Of a stretch of DNA of 64,000 bases, positions 59,226 to 64,000 are shown in pieces. Made by a program: the position numbers and the translations under genes. The notes beneath the pieces are model-generated. The model ran no database searches, was not told the DNA's origin, and saw only the letters and a program-made list of their open reading frames with translations. Position 1 is the stretch's first letter. The number at the start of each line of letters is the position of its first letter. The stretch comes from an uncultured Eubacterium sp. (GTDB lineage Bacteria > Bacillota > Clostridia > Oscillospirales > Acutalibacteraceae), in assembly GCA_910584985.1 (NCBI GenBank), contig CAJUDJ010000002.1, positions 62,001-126,000 on the forward strand, read 5' to 3'.

Positions 59226-59696
59226 ATGGTGTATTTAAAACAGGCCTTTTTTACGGTTGTTTCATCGATAATTGCATTTTTGATTTCTGTAACGATGACG
59301 GCATTTCATATTTTTAACGATGATACATCCACGGTTTTGGTTGAAATGGTTATTGCCTTAACTGCATTGCTTTCCAATTTCCTTTTTGGCTTGTTTTCAG
59401 GAAAAAATATGAAAAAAGCAGGATATGGCGCTCAGCTTGCGGTTTTATTCGCTTTTTCCGTTCTTGCCATTGTGGCAGAGGACGGCATATTGCATTACAT
59501 CGGTGCTTTTTTAAATCCGGTAGATACACATCTGAAGTTTTTAATTTTTTCTCAAACCGGTCATGCTGCGCTCAATACAGGTATTGTGGAATATTTTGCA
59601 GCATTACTTTTTTCCTCTCTGCCGTGCATGGTTTTATTTTTGGGCACGGTAATCCGGGGAAAAGTAAATAAAAGAAAAACGGAGAAGATTTTATGA
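59226..59696 (+). CDS. Four-helix membrane protein of unknown function
   Basis: 156 residues with about four hydrophobic segments (6-28, 38-58, 68-86, 120-143) and a basic C-terminal tail GKVNKRKTEKIL. No family recognised. AGAGGTG precedes the ATG. Overlaps the acetyltransferase gene by ATGA, so the two are coupled; a role in envelope or sugar handling would fit but is not shown. Confidence 0.65.
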   Translation: MVYLKQAFFTVVSSIIAFLISVTMTAFHIFNDDTSTVLVEMVIALTALLSNFLFGLFSGKNMKKAGYGAQLAVLFAFSVLAIVAEDGILHYIGAFLNPVDTHLKFLIFSQTGHAALNTGIVEYFAALLFSSLPCMVLFLGTVIRGKVNKRKTEKIL

Positions 59697-60304
59697 CACA
59701 GCGCGAAAGAATGGATGCAGGGCTGCTTTATCTCTGCGAGGATGACGGCATTATGGAAGTGCAGCTGAAGCATCTTGAAAAACTTTATGATTTTAATGAA
59801 ACACGCCCGAATCAGCTGGACTTAAGGGAAAAGCTGCTACGGGAAATGTTTGCCGAAATCGGAGGGGATTGTTACATAGAACCGCCGCTTCATGCAAACT
59901 GGGGCGGAGCGCATGTTCATTTCGGCAGCCATGTTTATGCAAATTTTAATTTAACGCTTGTGGATGACGGGCATATCTATGTGGGCAATGATGTTATGTT
60001 TGCGCCGAATGTGGTTGTGGCAACAGCCGGGCATCCCATATGCCCTGAGCTTCGCGGAAAGGGCTATCAGTTCAATGCCGATGTGCATATCGGCAATAAT
60101 GTGTGGATTGGCACAGGTTCGCTTATTATGCCGGGGGTAACAATAGGCGATAACACGGTTATCGGTGCAGGTTCGGTGGTTACAAAGGATATTCCGGAAA
60201 ATGTGATTGCTTTCGGAAATCCCTGCCGTGTTCAGCGTGAAATAAATGAAAAGGATTATGAGATTTATTTTAAAAACAAAAAAATAGATATAAAAATCAA
60301 ATAA
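59693..60304 (+). CDS. Maltose/galactoside-type O-acetyltransferase
   Basis: Hexapeptide-repeat acetyltransferase transferring acetyl from acetyl-CoA to a sugar hydroxyl. 203 residues: N-terminal Mac domain (MTQRERMDAGLLYLCEDD), left-handed beta-helix with HVHFGSHVYANFNLTLVDDG, catalytic His in VATAGHPICPE, and VWIGTGSLIMPGVTIGDNTVIGAGSVVTKDIP (split here), GNPCRVQREI. Typical Maa/LacA length. The acceptor sugar is unknown. Start overlaps the upstream membrane-protein gene. Confidence 0.9.
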   Translation: MTQRERMDAGLLYLCEDDGIMEVQLKHLEKLYDFNETRPNQLDLREKLLREMFAEIGGDCYIEPPLHANWGGAHVHFGSHVYANFNLTLVDDGHIYVGNDVMFAPNVVVATAGHPICPELRGKGYQFNADVHIGNNVWIGTGSLIMPGVTIGDNTVIGAGSVVTKDIPENVIAFGNPCRVQREINEKDYEIYFKNKKIDIKIK

Positions 60305-60321
60305 TAATACAGCAGAAGAAA

Positions 60322-60347
60322 AAGGACGGATGGTATCATCCGTCCTT
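60322..60347. terminator. Bidirectional terminator
   Basis: Eleven-bp stem AAGGACGGATG / CATCCGTCCTT with GTAT loop between convergent genes; A-run before it and T/A-rich DNA after it. Confidence 0.8.
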
Positions 60348-60362
60348 AATATTTAATTGAAT

Positions 60363-61889
60363 TTATTCCTCGCTTGTATCAGACAGTGCTTTCTGTGCAG
60401 CCTCCTGTTCGGCAAGGCGGTCTGCTCTTATATCGGCAAGCTCAGCAATCATTTGGTTTTTCAGATTGCCGTGAATCGGATAAAAGATAAAGGAAAGGCC
60501 GTAAAGTCCTCTTGCCAGAGCGGGAAGAATACAGAAAACTGCCCAGATACCGTTCAGAATGGAAGGATCCTTCTGCGGAACCGCATTGCCAAGGGAATCC
60601 GTAAGCGGCACATAATGAATCCATGTAAGTACCATGCCGGACATCCAGCTTGTAATTGAAGTGGCAAGTTTCTGGAAATAGCCCTGAACGGTTGTAACCA
60701 GCGCCTCGTTTCGCAGACCGTGCTTCCATTCCATATAATCAAAGGTTTCTGCATTAAGAACAGGGCCTACAACAAGGATAAGCTTATTCGGAAGGCCGCA
60801 GATTGTAAGCCCGAAAATTACCCATATTAAATTCAATATGTAATTATCATTAAAGGTCTGACCGAACGGGTGATAGCCGACAAGGAAAAGCAGTGTGTAG
60901 GCAACGCCGCCGAACAGTCCGGCAATAATCGCGGTTGCTCTTGCACCGAATTTTTTTATCATCTTTGCGGCAAGCGGCACCATAAGATAGTTCGGGATAC
61001 CTGTGAAAAGACCGCATAAGGTTTGGTTTGCGATAGAGCCTGTGTTGTTCAGCCAGAACCATTGCTCTGATGAACCGCCCACTGCTTTGAAATTGTTGAA
61101 AAAGCTTGCAAATATAATTGCAAACAAAGGACGGTTTGTAAAAATCTGCTTTATGGATTCAAGCACGGAGGTTTCATTCATTTCCTCGCGCGACTGAAGC
61201 GGAACACGCTCACGCATATTGAAAAAGCCATAGATTGCAAACACGGCAACAACTGCAGCCATAAAGTAGGCAAAGCCTGTGTAAACGCCGCTCATTGTAA
61301 TCTTTGAGCTCAGCTTGGGAAGAAACTGAACAAGAATCGGAACAAGAGAAGGCACCCATGTGCCGAACAGCTCAAAGAATTTACTTGTAGTAATCAGATT
61401 GTTTCGTTCATCGTTATTCGGGGTGATGTTATAGGTCATAAGCTGCCATGCATTGAAATAGCTCATGCCGAGTCCGTAAAAAACAATGGCGCAGGCTGAC
61501 CATATAACTCTTGCCGATGCATTTATATCAGGCGCAGAGAACATCATTACCGTGCCGAGAATCACAAGCGGCAGCGGAATGATGAAGAAGGGACGCACTC
61601 TGCCGTATCTGGTTCTGGTTCGGTCAATAATAAGGCCGGAAATCGTATCGTCAACCGCATCATAAATAGCGGCAAAGAAATTTATGTTTGCATAGGCTGT
61701 TGTGTTCAGTTTCAGAAACTGAATCATGAAAAATTCCTTAAAGGCGTTAACAAACTGGTCTAAATTTTTCTGACCGAAGTTTACAAGCACATATGCAACA
61801 ATTTCTTTTGGAGAAAGATAACGCTTTTTTGTGTAGGCAAGCTTATCAAGCTCTGCATATTCCTGATTTATAATATCCTGTTCTGACAA
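60363..61889 (-). CDS. GPH-family (MelB-like) sugar:cation symporter
   Basis: 508 residues with about twelve membrane helices. The MFS_2 signature is clear: FFAAIYDAVDDTISGLIIDRTRTRYGRVRPFFII with the paired acidic residues of TM2 and the RTRxGRxRP loop. Family members import melibiose, xylosides or glucuronides with Na+ or H+. It has an extended Glu/Ala-rich C-terminus. The start MSEQDIINQEYAEL has no strong ribosome site visible. The substrate is not determinable; the nearby acetyltransferase may modify imported sugar. Confidence 0.85.
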   Translation of the reverse strand: MSEQDIINQEYAELDKLAYTKKRYLSPKEIVAYVLVNFGQKNLDQFVNAFKEFFMIQFLKLNTTAYANINFFAAIYDAVDDTISGLIIDRTRTRYGRVRPFFIIPLPLVILGTVMMFSAPDINASARVIWSACAIVFYGLGMSYFNAWQLMTYNITPNNDERNNLITTSKFFELFGTWVPSLVPILVQFLPKLSSKITMSGVYTGFAYFMAAVVAVFAIYGFFNMRERVPLQSREEMNETSVLESIKQIFTNRPLFAIIFASFFNNFKAVGGSSEQWFWLNNTGSIANQTLCGLFTGIPNYLMVPLAAKMIKKFGARATAIIAGLFGGVAYTLLFLVGYHPFGQTFNDNYILNLIWVIFGLTICGLPNKLILVVGPVLNAETFDYMEWKHGLRNEALVTTVQGYFQKLATSITSWMSGMVLTWIHYVPLTDSLGNAVPQKDPSILNGIWAVFCILPALARGLYGLSFIFYPIHGNLKNQMIAELADIRADRLAEQEAAQKALSDTSEE

Positions 61890-61997
61890 AAAATCACCGC
61901 TTTCAACAAATTTTACCCGAATGCATTAACATGCAGTATATATAAAATATAGCAAATTTATAACAATATTTCAATATAAAATTAGGATTATACAGCA

Positions 61998-62030
61998 GAA
62001 AAATGAAAGGCCGATATTTTCTATCGGGCT
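61998..62030 (-). terminator. Weak terminator of the MFS gene
   Basis: Nine-position stem (62008-62016 with 62022-62030, one mismatch), followed on the minus strand by TTCATTTTTC. The gap to the symporter gene is otherwise AT-rich and featureless. Confidence 0.55.
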
Positions 62031-62048
62031 GAAAGAGATAAAGAATGG

Positions 62049-63236
62049 TTAATGACTGCGTTTTTTTCTGTTCAGAACTCTGACATACAGCAGGCAGACA
62101 ATCATTATCGCAGGAAAAACAACCGAAGCCAGCAGCCCTTTGGCAATGTTACTGTCCGATCCGGAAACAAAGCCAACGATAGATGGCCCTGCCGTGCAGC
62201 CAAGATCCCCAGCCAGTGCAAAGGCTGCAAACATTGCCGTTGATGCTTTGGGAATATGCTTTGCTGCAATGGAAAAAGCGCCGGGCCACATTGGTGCAAC
62301 GGCAATTCCGCAAACGGCGCAGCCGACCAGCGACAGAATCGGGTTGCCTGAAAGTGCCGCAATAAGATAGCCGCCGATGCAAACAAAGGAACCGATTATA
62401 AGAATTTTTGTTATATCTGTTTTATCGCTGATTCTGGAATAGATTACTCGGGAAGTGCCCATAAGCACAGCAAAGGCACAGGGGCCCAGAAGATCGCCCA
62501 CTGTTTTTGAAACGCCAAGCCCCGTTTCCGCGAAGGCAGATGCCCACTGGCTCATGGAAAGCTCGCTTGCACCTGCACAAATCATAACGATTCCCATAAT
62601 CCAGAAAAGCGGATTTTTCAGCATATCGCTGAATTTTCCGCTTCCTTTTTCCTCCTCCAGTGTTCGGATGGGAACAGCGGAAAAAAGAAAAATGTTTACA
62701 AACGGAATAAGCGCCCACAAAACAGCAAGAAAACGCCAGCTTTCTATGCCGAAAATCTGAAAGAAAAGCGTTGAAAACAGAACGATTGCGGCACAGCCCC
62801 AACAGTAAAAGGAGTGCAGCAGGCCCATTGCACCCGCCTTGTTGTTTGTGGGGCAGGCTTCAACAATCGGGGAAATGAGCACCTCGTCAAAGCCGCCGCC
62901 GATTGCATAAAGCACATCGCATATAATAAAGCCGATATACGGATTTTTGAAAAGAAACGGAAAAACGGCAAGGCCGGCTGTGCCGGCAACAGAGCAGATA
63001 TTTGCAATTATCATTCCTGTGCGGTAGCCGATTTTGTTAATGAAAAGCGGGCACAGTGCATCTATAAAAATTTCGCTAAAAAAGGTTATTGTTATCAGTA
63101 TGGTGAGTTGTGCAAGAGAAAAGCCGAATTCTGTTGTAAGCCTTACAAAAAGAAGCGGTAAAAAAGTGGTGGTAACTGCCTGAGAAATATATGCAATATA
63201 ACAGGCAAACCGGGTATGCTTAAATGTAAGTTTCAT
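62049..63236 (-). CDS. Major facilitator superfamily transporter
   Basis: 395 residues with about twelve membrane helices; the first half includes LTILITITFFSEIFIDALCPLFINKIGYRTGM, a variant of the MFS loop 2-3 motif (Gly-x-x-x-Asp replaced by Cys-Pro-Leu), and YAIGGGFDEVLISPIVEACPTNNKAG. The pattern resembles fucose/hexose-type or drug-efflux-like MFS proteins, but the substrate is open. Downstream of, and in the same direction as, nothing else; a separate transcript from the GPH symporter. Confidence 0.8.
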   Translation of the reverse strand: MKLTFKHTRFACYIAYISQAVTTTFLPLLFVRLTTEFGFSLAQLTILITITFFSEIFIDALCPLFINKIGYRTGMIIANICSVAGTAGLAVFPFLFKNPYIGFIICDVLYAIGGGFDEVLISPIVEACPTNNKAGAMGLLHSFYCWGCAAIVLFSTLFFQIFGIESWRFLAVLWALIPFVNIFLFSAVPIRTLEEEKGSGKFSDMLKNPLFWIMGIVMICAGASELSMSQWASAFAETGLGVSKTVGDLLGPCAFAVLMGTSRVIYSRISDKTDITKILIIGSFVCIGGYLIAALSGNPILSLVGCAVCGIAVAPMWPGAFSIAAKHIPKASTAMFAAFALAGDLGCTAGPSIVGFVSGSDSNIAKGLLASVVFPAIMIVCLLYVRVLNRKKRSH

Positions 63237-63306
63237 TTTGTCCTCCGTTGTATCAATAAATAAGCATTGAGTTCACATTATATAGTATTGTTTGGCTTTT
63301 TGCAAC

Positions 63307-63335
63307 TTGAAGATGCAAATCATTCGTGATAAAAT
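63307..63335 (+). promoter_or_regulatory. Promoter of the alcohol dehydrogenase gene
   Basis: TTGAAG (63307-63312), 17-base spacer, TAAAAT (63330-63335) with TGA extended -10, 36 bases before the ATG. Confidence 0.65.
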
Positions 63336-63370
63336 AGTATTTAACAGAAAACATAAAAAGGAGAAGAACA

Positions 63371-64000
63371 ATGCAGTGGGAATTTAATCTGCCCGTTAAG
63401 CTTGTGTTCGGCTGCGGCAAAAGAAAAAATCTTGGAAAATATATAGATGAAATCGGCGGCAGTATCGGTGTGCTTGTCTGCGGCAGAAGTTTTGAGAAAA
63501 ACGGAGAGGCAGCCGAATTTGTTAAAAATTCCGAAGGCAGAATCAAAGCGGTGTTCAGTGATATACGCCCAAACCCCACAACGGAAAATGTGGATGCCTG
63601 TGTTTCGGTTATGCGTGAAACCGGAGCGGATTTTGCTGTGGCGCTCGGTGGCGGATCGCCAATGGATTGCTGTAAGGCGGCCTGTGCAATCGCGAAGGGA
63701 AACGGGTTCATCCGTGCGTATCACAGTGGCGGAAAAGCCGTTTCGTCAGAAGAAGCCATTCCGATGATTGCTTTTGCAACCACAAGCGGCACTGCATCCG
63801 AGGTAACCAATATTTCTGTTTTAACGGATGTTGAAAAAAATCTGAAAAATCCGATGAATGATCCTGCCATGTATCCGAAAATTGCAGTGATAGACCCTGA
63901 ACTTACGCTAAGCGTTCCGCCGCAGGTTACGGCTTCAACCGGGCTTGATGTATTAAGCCACGCTGTGGAAAGCTATTGGAGCACACTGCATCAGCCCGTG
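63371..64000 (+). CDS. Iron-containing alcohol dehydrogenase, 3' truncated by window edge
   Basis: NAD(P)-dependent group III alcohol dehydrogenase (butanol dehydrogenase-like). 210 codons are visible from ATG 63371, which has AAAAAGGAGAAG upstream; the frame is open to the last base. FNLPVKLVFGCG begins the protein; cofactor loop VALGGGSPMDCCKAA, TTSGTASEVTNISVLTD, VIDPELTLSVPPQVTASTGLDVLSHAVESY (split here) carries the first metal ligands Asp and His. The remaining metal histidines lie beyond the window. Substrate not determinable. Confidence 0.9.
   Translation, partial: MQWEFNLPVKLVFGCGKRKNLGKYIDEIGGSIGVLVCGRSFEKNGEAAEFVKNSEGRIKAVFSDIRPNPTTENVDACVSVMRETGADFAVALGGGSPMDCCKAACAIAKGNGFIRAYHSGGKAVSSEEAIPMIAFATTSGTASEVTNISVLTDVEKNLKNPMNDPAMYPKIAVIDPELTLSVPPQVTASTGLDVLSHAVESYWSTLHQPV

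Noticed and set aside
1..64000. tRNA, rRNA, insertion sequences, prophage or CRISPR arrays
   Set aside because: Looked for conserved stems, transposase motifs and spaced direct repeats; none seen.

Overview
The window looks like the origin-proximal part of a chromosome from an anaerobic, probably spore-forming Clostridia (Oscillospiraceae/Ruminococcaceae-like) bacterium. Support: AT-rich intergenic DNA, strong AAGGAGG-type ribosome sites, extended -10 promoters, a SleB-type cortex hydrolase, a single-chain clostridial PurL, pyruvate phosphate dikinase, an ECF-type riboflavin transporter under an FMN riboswitch, and a Noc-like ParB paralogue beside parA-parB. I saw no rRNA, tRNA, insertion sequence, prophage or CRISPR array.

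Layout. 1-18.7 kb: housekeeping genes on both strands (coaE end, M18 aminopeptidase, SleB-like hydrolase, OGG-type glycosylase, rsmE, metY plus an ApgM-like enzyme, purL, a three-PAS protein with an intracellular GH5-like hydrolase, glmU, ppdK). The glmU/ppdK gap encodes a candidate structured RNA on the minus strand. 18.7-21.7 kb: an AT-rich accessory cassette with a frameshifted sigma factor, a DUF4367 anti-sigma-like protein, two secreted proteins and a small membrane protein. 21.7-29.1 kb: zinc/cadmium efflux (zntA-like with an ArsR sensor and its operator), membrane proteins, a metallophosphoesterase, riboswitch-ribU, fba and a 58-residue protein. 29.1-32.3 kb: folE-folP-folB-folK led by a degenerate LCP-like gene.

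32.4-41.4 kb is the origin block: dnaA, oriC in the dnaA-dnaN gap (DnaA boxes, GC cluster, DnaA-trios), dnaN, yaaA, recF, remB, gyrB, gyrA. 41.6-47 kb holds an LCP ligase, MgtC-like protein, hydrolase, phosphatase, XRE regulator and MTA/SAH nucleosidase. 47.2-58.2 kb is the conserved rpmH-rnpA-yidD-yidC-jag-mnmE-mnmG-rsmG-noc-parA-parB-serS block with two parS sites. In Bacillus this block lies on the other side of dnaA in the opposite direction; here it lies to the right of gyrA in the same direction as dnaA. 58.4-64 kb: trmB, a membrane protein, a maltose-type acetyltransferase, two transporters and the start of an iron-type alcohol dehydrogenase.

The observations most worth following are: the minus-strand RNA with a 24-bp closing stem before glmU (6S-like topology); the 3.0-3.3 kb cluster of the same DnaA-box variants used at oriC; the sigma/anti-sigma/secreted-protein cassette with a bacteriocin-like hydrophobic domain; and residue changes in conserved enzymes (TrmB Asp to Cys, GyrA Ala at the quinolone-bridge serine).
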